Shown here piece after piece: positions 30,301-32,980 of a stretch of 64,000 nucleotides of DNA. The first letter of the stretch is position 1. Every line of letters begins with the position of its first letter. A model generated the notes under the pieces. It saw nothing but the letters and a program-made list of their open reading frames with translations. It was not told the DNA's origin and did no database searches. The position numbers and the translations under genes are program-made. The DNA is taken from NCBI GenBank assembly GCA_905221605.1, contig CAJNDS010000557.1, positions 1,153,579 through 1,217,578 on the forward strand, given 5' to 3'. Source of the stretch: Symbiodinium natans. Its lineage: Eukaryota > Sar > Dinophyceae > Suessiales > Symbiodiniaceae.

Positions 30301-31368
30301 TCCTTTGCCGCCGCGGTCCTTGCCCTGCGCTCCCTTCAATGCCGGGGTTTGCACAGTTGCATTCTCGGCCTGCCCACGCCTCCTCGGTGACCTGGGCGAT
30401 GGTGCAGCTCTTCGTCTCGGTGAGGTCCACGGCGCCGTGTAAACTTGTAACGAGCCCCCACACACCGAGCAGAAAGCTGCCTTTGCCGACCGATTGGTAA
30501 AGCACTGATTGCACCATGAATGGCTTGCCATTGTGCCCGTTCGCTGTAGTCCCGCCCAATGAAGAGCTCGGCCAGGTAGAACGGACTGGGAATGATGGCC
30601 CTGCAGAAGTTTGCAGGCCCTGAGGATCGCGGCCGTGCTGGGCCTCGCTGGCTTGTCCAAAGTCCTGAGCTGTGTTCTCGCCACACACCTCTGTCTCCGA
30701 CGCCTGCGGTGCCAGGCCGGCTCGGAACGAGCCGTCGTTCCCAGAAAACTCGACAGCCACCCACAGAAAAAGTCCCAGAAAGGCTGCCAGCCGTCCAAGA
30801 AACATATACAGGGGATTGGCAATAGGTCCACAATGAACAGCTATTGCAGCAGGCGCCACTCTGCACTAAAAGGCGTGATTCCGTCCCGTGCGCAACTACG
30901 GGTATGCGCAGTAACCAGACTCCGCTAGGGAGCGGCTCTTAAGCGTGCACCTCCAGTTATGGTACAGTGCAGGCCAGTGAAAGTCGTGGGCAATTTAAAC
31001 AGCCGCACTAGGGTTTCCAGGCAAATGGCGTGTGGACTCCAAAGAGAAACTACACAACACCTTAAGCCAGAACGCCTAGGGTTTAGGGCTTAGGGTTACA
31101 CTTTTGAAGCCTTGTGCAGGGACCCGACACCACGGTTAGTATGGTGCTGCTTCTGACGTGGCCTTGCCACCACCACGCTCCTGACGCAAGCCCAAAGTGC
31201 GTCAAGCTACAAGACGAACATCTGACCTCCGAAGGCCCAAAAGCCCTGGACCTTGCAGCCCTACAGCCCGCCCCCCCCATTACAGCCCCAAAGTCGAAAG
31301 CCTCAACCCCGCAAGTCGCTGAGTCAAGGCATCTGGCTTCGCTGTTGACAGCGCTGGGGGGCCTATGA
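293..31368 (+). CDS. Gene 1: span of an unidentified multi-exon gene or genes
   Basis: A series of short open segments on the + strand, each preceded by AG and often ending at a GT/GC donor, is spread through this region between telomere-type tracts; the best are listed separately. Clear donors (GTGAGT after 15492 and 16661, GTAAGA after 17230, GTGAGC after 18451) support real splicing. I do not recognise the protein. One late segment (21037-21074) reads like a C2-domain strand (DPNFNFEV), which is only a hint. The first exon is missing (left edge), and a possible terminal exon ends at 31368. Segments with in-frame stops near 1055 and 18120 could mean more than one gene. The LINE at 21.1-31.0 kb would lie in a late intron, antisense. 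Confidence 0.45.
483..549 (+). CDS. Gene 1 exon: PEVRDAVLSYLDAACAAREV
   Basis: Preceded by gaccccag and in-frame for 22 codons (PEVRDAVLSYLDAACAAREV...). It is followed within 20 bases by a family A inverted-repeat element, so the downstream intron begins next to that element. Confidence 0.5.
566..757. mobile_element. Family A inverted-repeat element, copy 1
   Basis: Starts CTGGAGGTTCATGGGTACTT and ends in the inverted form CTGAACCTCCAAG. The left end is duplicated, with a second GGTTCATGGGTACTT at 641 after a short TTTAGGG tract. The last two bases, AG, could serve as a splice acceptor. Confidence 0.65.
873..975. mobile_element. Family C inverted-repeat element, copy 1
   Basis: Carries the family C ends TAGGGGTCGGAAGAATTA and TATCAGGCCCCTA around an AT-rich core that includes TCCCTTTATAACTATAC. 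Related copies lie at 11.3, 14.2, 35.4, 43.0 and 47.0 kb in both orientations. Confidence 0.6.
1145..1184 (+). CDS. Gene 1 exon: LAEECVDAIQGSK
   Basis: Short segment after CCCTAAACAAG reading LAEECVDAIQGSK, with telomere-like GGTTTGGGG sequence on its right. Small size keeps confidence low. Confidence 0.35.
1353..1712 (+). CDS. Uncharacterised ORF, 119 codons
   Basis: Open for 119 codons in a stretch free of telomere tracts, with mixed composition (VAATHVGVYDINGYLIGVL in the middle). No domain recognised. It may be an unspliced exon plus flanking intron, or captured sequence. Confidence 0.25.
   Translation: MPQPGCVLPLPFEQHFFRDRPCHDMFSCDTSRSLDLFLDVLACSLHGISATTMRNRMTVAATHVGVYDINGYLIGVLIKRGSYILLCFPCGQRHLVQRLRPGGHVWAARLGRILEALKP
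1960..2130. mobile_element. Possible short element with ATGGGCCC/GGGCCC core
   Basis: Non-repetitive AT-mixed block between telomere tracts. The phrases atggccccttagtatgggcc and gggcccttatatacccc recur in modified form at 9330-9420, suggesting a low-copy interspersed family. Ends are not defined. Confidence 0.3.
2197..2437. repeat. CCCTAAA telomere-type array
   Basis: About 240 bases of CCCTAAA units with scattered errors (lost or extra C/A), preceded by a long poly-C run at 2169-2194. Interstitial, not at a chromosome end within this window. Confidence 0.95.
2460..2513 (+). CDS. Gene 1 exon: VGAESGEVETRKPKTPKQ
   Basis: Eighteen codons between gctggcag and the GC donor GCCCCC. Reads VGAESGEVETRKPKTPKQ, a polar linker-like sequence. 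Confidence 0.5.
2628..2777. mobile_element. Family A inverted-repeat element, copy 2
   Basis: Ends CTTGGAGGTTCATGGGTAC and CATGAACCTCCATG, flanked by TA on both sides. An internal second GGTTCATGGGTACTT follows a short telomere-like insert, as in copy 1. The terminal AG is mutated to TG. Confidence 0.65.
2799..2870 (+). CDS. Gene 1 candidate exon: VASPTSTRRAEFFEALRA
   Basis: After gcatcccag the phase-0 reading is VASPTSTRRAEFFEALRA and continues open. A second frame (GGITNLYEAGRVF) is also open, so the frame is uncertain. Confidence 0.35.
3360..3452 (+). CDS. Gene 1 exon: RSDYIVLAHPEFALGRALSD
   Basis: Thirty-one codons between cttctcag and GTTTAG. Contains RSDYIVLAHPEFALGRALSD then ERTWSCAS. 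The tail SDERTW is faintly like the core of Ran-binding domains, but this is too weak to name. Confidence 0.55.
3644..3773. mobile_element. Family A inverted-repeat element, copy 3
   Basis: Clean copy: CTTGGAGGTTCATGGGTACTT at the left, CTGAACCTCCAAG at the right, TA on both flanks. About 130 bp with no telomere insert, so it approximates the basic element. Confidence 0.75.
4620..4708. repeat. CCCTAAA telomere-type array
   Basis: About 12 near-perfect CCCTAAA units. With the oppositely oriented array at 4817-4928 it brackets the exon at 4744-4815. Confidence 0.95.
4744..4815 (+). CDS. Gene 1 exon: PAALRLRRAGSTQLLERVTV
   Basis: Between gcggcag and the GT start of a TTTAGGG array. Reads PAALRLRRAGSTQLLERVTV then PPP. 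GC-rich and flanked on both sides by telomere-type arrays pointing in opposite directions. Confidence 0.55.
4817..4928. repeat. TTTAGGG telomere-type array
   Basis: Sixteen essentially perfect TTTAGGG units beginning immediately at the putative splice donor of the preceding exon. Confidence 0.95.
5914..5969 (+). CDS. Gene 1 exon: APGATADSPVPPGQTLLM
   Basis: Follows ctgcatcccag. Reads APGATADSPVPPGQTLLM up to a GGTTTAG tract. A Pro/Ala linker segment. Confidence 0.4.
6625..6676 (+). CDS. Gene 1 exon with GTAAGT donor
   Basis: Between tgaaccag and a perfect GTAAGT donor at 6677. Reads PEVTPAREADLNGKAEP. The donor consensus makes this one of the safer small exons. Confidence 0.6.
6783..6999. 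mobile_element. Family E inverted-repeat element, copy 1
   Basis: Terminal inverted repeats CCACTATTTGCTTAAGAACC and, reversed, CCACTGTTTGCTTAAGAACC. The core is AT-rich with a TATA/CATAGA microsatellite, a T8 and a long poly-G. No exact target duplication is left (TGAA left, GAAA right). Confidence 0.75.
7118..7431. mobile_element. Family B inverted-repeat element with AT-rich insert
   Basis: Left end TTGGAATGTTCCCCCTTA, right end GGGGGAACATCCCAAG. The subterminal block CAGTCCTTAATAGGGATT occurs at both 7146 and 7352 as a direct copy. Between them lies about 150 bp of very AT-rich sequence, so this may be two nested or tandem copies. Confidence 0.65.
7653..7702 (+). CDS. Gene 1 candidate exon: CDARLPYADFGIFGPT
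   Basis: After ccgaag, one frame reads CDARLPYADFGIFGPT and reaches GTGTGG, a usable GT donor. The residue mix looks coding but the segment is short. Confidence 0.4.
8035..8099 (+). CDS. Gene 1 exon: GPFFASSKAFLAALSALIGP
   Basis: After tggggaag the frame reads GPFFASSKAFLAALSALIGP and stops at a GGTGTG donor-like site. An amphipathic helix pattern. Confidence 0.45.
8450..8588 (+). CDS. Gene 1 exon: about 46 codons
   Basis: Begins after gttgcaag. Contains NNFADDGESSHFRRTRMEDV followed by MRSISDARALLSPRIQ, with no telomere-like sequence inside. The antisense strand is also open, but the + reading has the more protein-like helix/charge pattern. Confidence 0.5.
8925..9213. repeat. CCCTAAA telomere-type array, long
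   Basis: Two runs of CCCTAAA (8925-9093 and 9148-9213) joined by degenerate CCCTGAA and CCCGAA units. Among the longest interstitial telomere-type arrays in the window. Confidence 0.95.
9226..9286 (+). CDS. Gene 1 exon: QGAGMRRQAWKAIEAK
   Basis: Opens after gagctcag and reads ARQGAGMRRQAWKAIEAKG. Flanked by a telomere array on the left and a low-copy element on the right. Confidence 0.4.
9541..9594 (+). CDS. Gene 1 exon: LTSGYFNNILEALSSEL
   Basis: After cttcttccag, reads LTSGYFNNILEALSSEL in one frame before a GA/GT-like end. Good coding character over a short length. Confidence 0.5.
9772..9955 (+). CDS. Gene 1 candidate exon(s): CDEPFIEQAGVASHRKEM
   Basis: After catgtctag the + frame is open to a TGA at about 9955. 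It contains LGLCDEPFIEQAGVASHRKE, then MPEPRASLDRTFSWNSAEAL. Internal AGs mean it may be two exons. The - strand is open too. Confidence 0.35.
10091..10171 (+). CDS. Gene 1 exon: SLIELARRYRRDPEARNPSL
   Basis: After gttgcctcag the phase reading QGSLIELARRYRRDPEARNP then SLGPGLPS ends at CTTCAG. A strongly helical, basic segment; a second open frame exists. Confidence 0.4.
10342..10420. repeat. CCCTAAA telomere-type array
   Basis: About 11 CCCTAAA units. Forms an inverted pair with the TTTAGGG array at 10497-10603 around the exon at 10428-10490. Confidence 0.95.
10428..10490 (+). CDS. Gene 1 exon: EAVEHELLKSGSWKYWAGGL
   Basis: Twenty codons between aaccgcaag and a TTAGG tract reading EAVEHELLKSGSWKYWAGGL. 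Aromatic and charged residues make chance opening unlikely. Bracketed by opposed telomere arrays. Confidence 0.55.
10497..10603. repeat. TTTAGGG telomere-type array
   Basis: Fifteen uninterrupted TTTAGGG units. Confidence 0.95.
11270..11425. mobile_element. Family C element, two tandem partial copies
   Basis: The block TATAGTTATACAAAAACAACCCCCC ... GGCCCCTTATACCTAC is followed by a second, similar block (ATTGTTATACACAAATAACCCCC ... GGCCCCTTGTACCTAC). Tandem copies of the family C right half. Confidence 0.55.
11443..11580 (+). CDS. Gene 1 candidate exon: about 45 codons
   Basis: After tttccgaag the frame reads RAVEWQLHECLGYTARGRVA then PSICHVGQELAWGGNLRQ, ending at a TGA near 11580. Two other frames are also open here (88 and 101 codons), so the frame is uncertain. 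Confidence 0.35.
11925..12235 (+). pseudogene. AT-rich island with phosphodiesterase-like HD motif
   Basis: About 300 bases of markedly AT-rich DNA unlike its surroundings. One frame at about 12040-12110 reads LNIFDRFSILIAAACHDVSH followed by PG. The CHDxxHPG pattern is the metal-binding signature of class I cyclic-nucleotide phosphodiesterases. The frame is broken on both sides by TAA stops, so it is at best a decayed fragment. The composition suggests foreign, organellar or contaminant origin. Confidence 0.4.
12447..12761 (-). CDS. Antisense ORF, 104 codons, uncharacterised
   Basis: Open on the - strand (MGYDANSSLDSLDTWLEEPK near the start). The opposite strand is open for 140 codons, so only one can be coding; the antisense reading looks more protein-like. 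No family recognised. Confidence 0.3.
   Translation of the reverse strand: MGYDANSSLDSLDTWLEEPKLTRPAHFWTETLRHGNRVRHSGPVRQCQQHDVATFAIKLRDSECAAITLDGTQSSMASTPAPSFETSFGRGLPLTSLLGSDRLW
12932..13059 (+). CDS. Gene 1 exon: LFDPEIHPAQNYIDSCTVAV
   Basis: One frame reads MPGVAADSPHDGGRLHLS and continues LFDPEIHPAQNYIDSCTVAV, then reaches GTAAGC at 13060, a good donor. The start is uncertain within a few tens of bases. Confidence 0.55.
13147..13218 (+). CDS. Gene 1 exon: ALLAVETGQPAARHGRHERH
   Basis: After ttctggcgcag, two frames are open; the more protein-like reads ALLAVETGQPAARHGRHERH. GC-rich segment before a degenerate telomere tract. Confidence 0.4.
13800..13958. repeat. Mixed CCCTAAA / CCCCAAA array
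   Basis: Alternating CCCTAAA and CCCCAAA units, a variant telomere-type array about 160 bases long. Confidence 0.9.
13991..14048 (+). CDS. Gene 1 exon: EPSEQTTVARNQARFCLKLP
   Basis: Between ctgcacag and a TTAGGG tract. Reads EPSEQTTVARNQARFCLKLP. Stop TAG appears only where the repeat begins. Confidence 0.5.
14226..14334. mobile_element. Family C inverted-repeat element, copy 3
   Basis: Starts TAGGGGCCTGAAGAATTAGA and ends TAATTATTCCGACCCCTTTA, the inverted counterpart of the ends seen at 873-975. Confidence 0.65.
14335..14408 (+). CDS. Gene 1 exon: RSLAKHLRALVKPVDPRLQA
   Basis: Directly follows the family C element. Reads YERRSLAKHLRALVKPVDPR and ends LQATKQ. Confidence 0.5.
14664..14737 (+). 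CDS. Gene 1 exon: REVLEENFARWARALASERG
   Basis: After cgaaccag, 25 codons read ARRHL then REVLEENFARWARALASERG. One of the most convincing exons: high charge, Trp, and no repeat content. Confidence 0.6.
14821..14891 (+). CDS. Gene 1 exon: RPEAIPLEQERFMDFSGGS
   Basis: After ctctacacag, in-frame VAAHRPEAIPLEQERFMDFS then GGS, ending at AG|G. Confidence 0.6.
15093..15350. repeat. (CTA)n - (GAC)n compound trinucleotide microsatellite
   Basis: About 110 bases of ACT repeats run into about 150 bases of GAC/ACG repeats. The block gives spurious poly-Thr (+) and poly-Val (-) ORFs. Confidence 0.97.
15392..15492 (+). CDS. Gene 1 exon with GTGAGT donor
   Basis: Between acctacag and a consensus GTGAGTAAG donor at 15493. 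Reads WPEREVQGQNRLHGDVLLFY then GLVHFMYNSAATQ. The strong donor and hydrophobic core make this a reliable exon. Confidence 0.65.
15925..15969 (+). CDS. Gene 1 exon: KLKHEVLEFMAWSRR
   Basis: After aacgaag, reads KLKHEVLEFMAWSRR up to a TTTAGGG tract. Confidence 0.5.
16165..16204 (+). CDS. Gene 1 exon: WTQLSLDMEELLE
   Basis: After a poly-C tract ending caag, reads WTQLSLDMEELLE before GGGTTTGGGG. Thirteen codons. Confidence 0.4.
16549..16661 (+). CDS. Gene 1 exon with GTGAGT donor
   Basis: Between gagtttag and GTGAGTGG. Reads TFRPKPYLPRLWVIVVCLNV then TYHVNWCGDPASEV. Hydrophobic strand-rich segment with a clear donor. Confidence 0.55.
16966..17010 (+). CDS. Gene 1 exon: EPFEVSLFVVEQDLR
   Basis: After ctactcag, reads EPFEVSLFVVEQDLR before a poly-G run. 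Confidence 0.5.
17173..17230 (+). CDS. Gene 1 exon with GTAAGA donor
   Basis: Between atattcag and GTAAGAT at 17231. Reads LPLIASTSSIDYQHPNFGF. Acceptor, donor and open frame all agree. Confidence 0.6.
17381..17480 (+). CDS. Gene 1 exon: KTSGKQTAFSSAEPEAGSVH
   Basis: After ttcccaccag one frame reads SPKKTSGKQTAFSSAEPEAG then SVHSIILKKCCRRL, to the start of a TTTAGGG array. Confidence 0.55.
17486..17600. repeat. TTTAGGG array with GGTTTAGGGG variants
   Basis: Perfect TTTAGGG units pass into 8-bp TTTAGGGG and then TTTGGGG variants. Confidence 0.9.
17847..17914 (+). CDS. Gene 1 exon: KSVARFNAETAEVMPQCSPQ
   Basis: After aaccctcag, reads KSVARFNAETAEVMPQCSPQ to CCTCAG|GG. Confidence 0.5.
18072..18122 (+). 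CDS. Gene 1 candidate exon ending in stop: VLEDIEEQWELPTKAP
   Basis: After cagtttag, reads VLEDIEEQWELPTKAP and then TGA (18120-18122). It could be a terminal exon of one transcription unit, or the exon may end before the stop. Confidence 0.45.
   Translation, partial: VLEDIEEQWELPTKAP
18382..18451 (+). CDS. Gene 1 exon with GTGAGC donor
   Basis: Between gcctcag and GTGAGC. Reads FFGRVMKINAALKAREVLDP then ERP. A competing frame upstream (KELRTKTLLRSIVTELRESE) overlaps it, so a larger exon in another phase is possible. Confidence 0.5.
18460..19870. other. Telomere-tract-free stretch with overlapping weak ORFs
   Basis: About 1.4 kb with no TTTAGGG tracts. Several overlapping ORFs exist on both strands (for example 18266-18970 and 19447-19866 on the - strand, 18620-18817 on the +), none with recognisable domains. 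I cannot decide which, if any, is coding. Confidence 0.5.
19447..19866 (-). CDS. Antisense ORF, 139 codons, uncharacterised
   Basis: Starts MSFSTRTLSATLASAYNINE and is open to 19447. The first half has balanced composition; the C-terminal part is Asp/Ser/Asn-rich. No domain seen, and no matching + reading. Confidence 0.3.
   Translation of the reverse strand: MSFSTRTLSATLASAYNINEPAGTWKAAELLSKGSRLQVLHRGCERFALHARLRGELIQVEKKPYITSSCLIYCKAIIGSSGSSCLPLTFLSHRPFLQEALKHKRHCYIFYTLSNIFAFSDSNIDSDNSAAGNCDDGSH
19982..20530. repeat. Higher-order minisatellite built on GGGCGATTTCGGCC
   Basis: Units of about 32-34 bp (CCAATGTTCGGGCGATTTCGG core) are organised into a higher-order repeat of about 147-148 bp, seen three times (markers at about 20078, 20225 and 20373). 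The right end carries the same unit inverted (about 20405-20530), so the block folds back on itself. Several frames are open for 140-199 codons because of the repeat, not because of coding. Confidence 0.9.
20846..20914 (+). CDS. Gene 1 exon: RPSELRHRADLAIRLAALAA
   Basis: After acttgtgaag, the frame reads DWRRPSELRHRADLAIRLAA then LAA, a clear helix. Followed by a long TTTAGGG array. Confidence 0.55.
20925..21018. repeat. TTTAGGG telomere-type array
   Basis: Thirteen consecutive units just outside the 3' end of the LINE. Confidence 0.95.
21037..21074 (+). CDS. Gene 1 exon: PIYDPNFNFEVYQ, possibly C2-like
   Basis: After cgcctaag, reads PIYDPNFNFEVYQ. The pattern NPxFN(E)xFxF/V is typical of a C2-domain strand, so a C2 domain is possible but unproven. 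This is the last exon before the LINE. Confidence 0.45.
21217..22176 (-). pseudogene. LINE: C-terminal part of reverse transcriptase with zinc fingers
   Basis: 319 open codons. The first part (LVLSRLVPKYLHGAGLW) is the region after RT motif E typical of LINE polymerases. Near the end are HSCDLCNRSFLSKRRLSVHR (C-X2-C-X12-H-X4-H) and a second CEVCCTEFWTGARLAEHL finger with C2HC spacing. Such fingers normally bind the element's RNA or target DNA. It is out of frame with the upstream RT segment. Confidence 0.85.
22209..22430 (-). pseudogene. LINE: RT linking segment with PGKTEALV motif
   Basis: In a third frame, the sequence after the TAG at 22409 continues as ADAVAPALSAVGSLAIF ... NLAPGKTEALVALRGNGS. 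The NxxPGKTE block is RT motif D/E. It ends at a TAG, after which the next segment resumes in another frame. Two frameshifts bound this piece. Confidence 0.75.
22409..24034 (-). pseudogene. LINE: reverse transcriptase core
   Basis: 541 open codons. Visible RT motifs: SIPKPNKD and WRSILLLEADTKAYQKAI (fingers), FLDCKDAYYSVVRDLL (motif A, about 22845-22890), GSAPGAPIADTIFAFLF (motif B) and TWADDVAILF (motif C, ADD instead of FADD). The stretch 23008-23304 reads correctly only in another frame (GRSGVPAEAYQADP), so a pair of compensating frameshifts lies inside. The first residues follow the endonuclease end (DHSPVAATFK) in the same frame. Confidence 0.88.
23994..24733 (-). pseudogene. LINE: apurinic-type endonuclease domain
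   Basis: Starts MARGLDALKCHAAGLQETRT; LQETR carries the catalytic Glu. SGHAPVAA and LFLDANARF (Asp/Asn) follow, then, in a shifted frame, GLIDYILFDATFAAA (IDY block), and back in the original frame GVDHSPVAA with the catalytic His. A TAG at 24083 and one frameshift pair interrupt it. The reading overlaps the end of the RNase H frame by about 100 bases. Confidence 0.85.
24631..25443 (-). pseudogene. LINE: type I RNase H domain
   Basis: 270 codons with the RNase H active-site series: FTDGSFFADKGLGGW (first Asp), AAYDGEVRAIVHAL (Glu), FIAADCSAALDLV (Asp) and SHAGSFNELADAVAK (His/Asn/Asp). It lies upstream of the endonuclease and reverse transcriptase, whereas RNase H is usually downstream of RT in LINEs. 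The domain itself looks intact. Confidence 0.85.
25353..27125 (-). pseudogene. LINE: middle region, about 590 codons with one TGA
   Basis: One frame runs from 27125 to 25353 with a single in-frame TGA at 25926-25928. Parts read GAVSIEFIGNPDLGQILAAL, RIKGWFLNGARWTGFREVP and, after the TGA, FHCDGLGERYLAILHSGHLL. No domain recognised. Presumably an element-encoded N-terminal region of ORF2 or a separate protein. Confidence 0.7.
27070..27810 (-). pseudogene. LINE: middle region, second frame
   Basis: Open 246 codons in a frame different from its neighbours. Contains CFAVIPYEEHQGDLVIAFHT and PADPPTDFILSLAAK-like text and ends in a Thr/Pro run (TTTTTTTHATA). The junctions on both sides need 1-base shifts. 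Confidence 0.65.
27680..28119 (-). pseudogene. LINE: middle region, third frame, next to nested element
   Basis: Reads (R)DILHVIQDAVKASLDGPIT and onward to HVVFDNPQLWNEQHGSHR. Its 5' side is cut by the nested element; removing 28128-28568 and one copy of its 8-bp duplication joins RIRPERDI to ILHVIQDAV without loss of frame. Confidence 0.7.
28161..28361. repeat. Tandem array of TACGCCCGAG (10 bp)
   Basis: About 20 units with A/G variation at position 2 and one 11-bp unit, inside the hAT-like element. Confidence 0.95.
28362..28530. repeat. Tandem array of GTCATACCCG (10 bp)
   Basis: About 17 units, some GGCATACCCG, abutting the previous array with the same period but a different sequence. 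Confidence 0.95.
28577..29436 (-). pseudogene. LINE: region between ORF1 and nested element
   Basis: At least two frames are open: 28561-28956 (131 codons, ending VDTVGHIRLRRIRPERDI) and the C-terminal part of a long frame that passes under ORF1. The first joins the downstream middle region once the nested element is removed. Function unknown. Confidence 0.55.
29437..30831 (-). CDS. LINE ORF1: Zn-ribbon / coiled-coil protein, 464 codons
   Basis: Intact 464-codon ORF at the element's 5' end. Around residues 100-125, SWCNQCFTNRSAKAAFCSVC gives two CxxC pairs, a zinc-ribbon pattern. Then a Pro/Ser/Arg/Lys-rich region, a long Gln/Glu/Lys/Ala-rich segment (about 190-330) likely to form a coiled coil, and a basic-acidic C-terminus (EVVNVDDEDNKADG). 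Such composition fits an RNA-binding LINE ORF1 protein. An alternative 730-codon frame overlaps it but is low-complexity here. The start could be internal, because the first 40 residues are hydrophobic and unusual. Confidence 0.75.
   Translation of the reverse strand: MDLLPIPCICFLDGWQPFWDFFCGWLSSFLGTTARSEPAWHRRRRRQRCVARTQLRTLDKPARPSTAAILRACKLLQGHHSQSVLPGRALHWAGLQRTGTMASHSWCNQCFTNRSAKAAFCSVCGGSLQVYTAPWTSPRRRAAPSPRSPRRRGQAENATVQTPALKGAQGKDRGGKGRDKGGKGAAKQAPLGPPPGEWAAPSIRQVPPPPAPPQALASAKATGSATSTSAPSQEKQARLQLVQAMEQTKDKLPETLKALLETHQLQESEEEAKFLHKAVSAQQKARKELSKVRTARATYLAGWSTYLGQIQEMLQKQIEDQQKVLGELDEGELQWAAALAEAPSSLQNKVGGSTDLAGMEGIDAEAFEDAVAVAQDEKVGNQLQLEQALRQQRAQHQAFARSLLDAVAAARVKAETEAETAERDRERTPRRKAATATDQAVEVVNVDDEDNKADGQKKPPPGKA
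31021..31070 (+). CDS. Gene 1 candidate exon after the LINE
   Basis: After gggtttccag, reads KWRVDSKEKLHNTLSQ. If real, it shows that the LINE lies inside a gene 1 intron. It precedes a short telomere-like tract. Confidence 0.4.
31120..31368 (+). CDS. Gene 1 candidate terminal exon
   Basis: After cttgtgcag, one frame is open for 82 codons to a TGA at 31366-31368. It includes VSMVLLLTWPCHHHAPDASP, LQDEHLTSEGPKALDLAALQ and a tail SRHLASLLTALGGL. Next to it begins the intergenic region before VPS13. Confidence 0.45.
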   Translation, partial: GPDTTVSMVLLLTWPCHHHAPDASPKCVKLQDEHLTSEGPKALDLAALQPAPPITAPKSKASTPQVAESRHLASLLTALGGL

Positions 31369-31369
31369 A

Positions 31370-32830
31370 GTCCAGAGGTCGCAGCTGCTGTGAACCTGTT
31401 TCGCCCCGTCCGACTTAAGCCCCCCCAAAGGCAGCCGCTTACCGGTGCAACCCTTGAAGCAGTCGGACCGGAAGCCCGGAAGCCCGAAAGCACGGAAACC
31501 CGGTAAAGAAGAGACGACGCCCGATTCATTCAGCCCCCAAATAGTCCAAAACCGCAGCAGGCCCTATGTGCCATGGCTCTGAAGCCCGGAGGCCCTTAAG
31601 CCCTCAAGTCCCATAGTCCTGAAGCCTTGAAGCCCCATAGCCCTTATGTCCCAACATTCAGGCAACTCAAGCCCTGAAACCCTCATACCCTGGTCGGTCT
31701 AGGTTTTAGGGTTTGACGCTTCGAGTGCCTGTGCGAGAGAGAGAGAGAGAGAGAGAGAGAGGGTTTAGGGTTTAGCTGGAAACTTGTAGACTCTTACATC
31801 CCCGAGGACGGGCTGGGACCCCGGACCGTGAGAGGCATTTTGCCCGAGAACCTCGTAGAGCCACCGAACTCAAGTCAATGAAGACTCCTAGTGTTCACAG
31901 AGACGAGGCGTGCCCGGTGTGAGTGCCACCTGAAGAGAGCCTTTTCGAGGCCGAACGCCACGTTGCCAAGACCCGGGCGCTACCTCCATTCCGAGGTAGC
32001 GGTGGAGGCCCTGATTAGGGAGGTAGGCTGTTCGGGGTTGAGGATTTGGGGTTAAGGGTACGAGTAGGTGGCAAACACTTGGTGTTCCATGACTGCCTAT
32101 GCGACTTCTCAGCTTTCTGCAAGCGGGGTGGCTCCAGATTTCATAGGGTTTTTGAGTGGGGGTTTGGTGATACTTGCCCCAAACCTGGAATAGAAAGTCC
32201 TCTCTCTCTCTCTCGCTCGCTCGCTCTGCGTCCTTCCCTCTCCGTTCTTGCAACATGCGTCACCCCCAGGCAACCACCCAAAAAATCTGAAAGCCCACAA
32301 TCTTACTTCTCCCTGAATCACAGAGGATAAGCCGAAACACACTGCAGCAGATTCATTCCATCAATCTTAAACAGGCATGGTTCGGACCACGACCCCGTTT
32401 TGATTCACGTCAGCAGTCTTTCTCCGAGCCCTTGGGACCCTAAACCCTGCACCCTAAACCCTAAACCCTAAACCCTAAACCCCAAAAAAACCCTATAAAT
32501 CCCTAAGCCCTAAATTTCCGGGCTTGCGCGTTGGCTGACAGCCGTGCGGCCGCTGCGCGCCCCCGTGGCTCAAGCTTTGCTTCCCGCGCGCGTGCGGGAG
32601 CGCAACCGAAGCCTTGTTTTAGGAGATGAGGGTTCAGGGTTTGGGGTTTTACTGCGTGTAAAGGTTTTAGGAGCAGACGCTTTTCACCATTCTATCGGCA
32701 TGTCAAAAGCCACCGAAGTTGCGGAGTGAGAGCGGGACTCATCCAAAATATCTGAGGCACCAGGGTGCCGCGAGCCCAAGTATCTCAGAAGGCTGCTTTG
32801 TTCTCACCTCTCAAGCCACCTCCTCAACCC
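31370..32830. other. Intergenic region between gene 1 and VPS13
   Basis: Contains (GA)n at 31734-31760, a CT-rich run at 32198-32222, degenerate telomere-like tracts (31080, 32440-32490) and a GC-rich stretch around 32530-32600. I see no clear gene. CTACAG at 32831-32836 could be a trans-splice or cis acceptor just upstream of the VPS13 start. Confidence 0.45.
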
Positions 32831-32911
32831 CTACAGATGAATCAGCCCCTGAGTCTTCTAAATACCCGGAAGCCGCTGAAGGAATGGAAGAGCCATGAAA
32901 ACCCTGGCGCC

Positions 32912-32980
32912 ATGTTGGAGTCCGCGCTGGAGAATATCCTGCTGCAGTACCTGGCGCCGTACGTCGATGGCATCACCAGG
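32912..32980 (+). CDS. VPS13: VPS13 exon 1 (start codon)
   Basis: [20 protein letters not shown] then ITR, matching the family start (yeast begins MLESLAANLLNRLL). Phase 0. The intron that follows starts GACCAG; a GA donor is needed, because reading on meets TAG and the AG|G junction joins cleanly to exon 2. Confidence 0.8.

Larger units (their letters stand above)
21135..31000 (-). mobile_element. Non-LTR (LINE) retrotransposon, degenerate, antisense to gene 1
   Basis: Complete in domain content but broken by frameshifts and stops. In element 5'-3' order: ORF1 with Zn ribbon and coiled coil, an unassigned middle region, RNase H, apurinic-type endonuclease, reverse transcriptase with YY-type motif A and ADD motif C, and C2H2-type zinc fingers. 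The 3' side meets a CCCTAAA-type tract (reading 5'-3' on the - strand) after about 80 bases of 3' UTR; the 5' side lies somewhere around 30.9-31.0 kb, again near a telomere-type tract. A second element sits inside it at 28128-28568. Confidence 0.85.

Noticed and set aside
28667-30859. 730-codon antisense ORF covering the LINE 5' region
   Set aside because: Over most of its length it is a shadow frame of ORF1, whose Lys/Glu/Gln coiled-coil composition is clearly the real one. Only its downstream part (about 28667-29436) may be meaningful.
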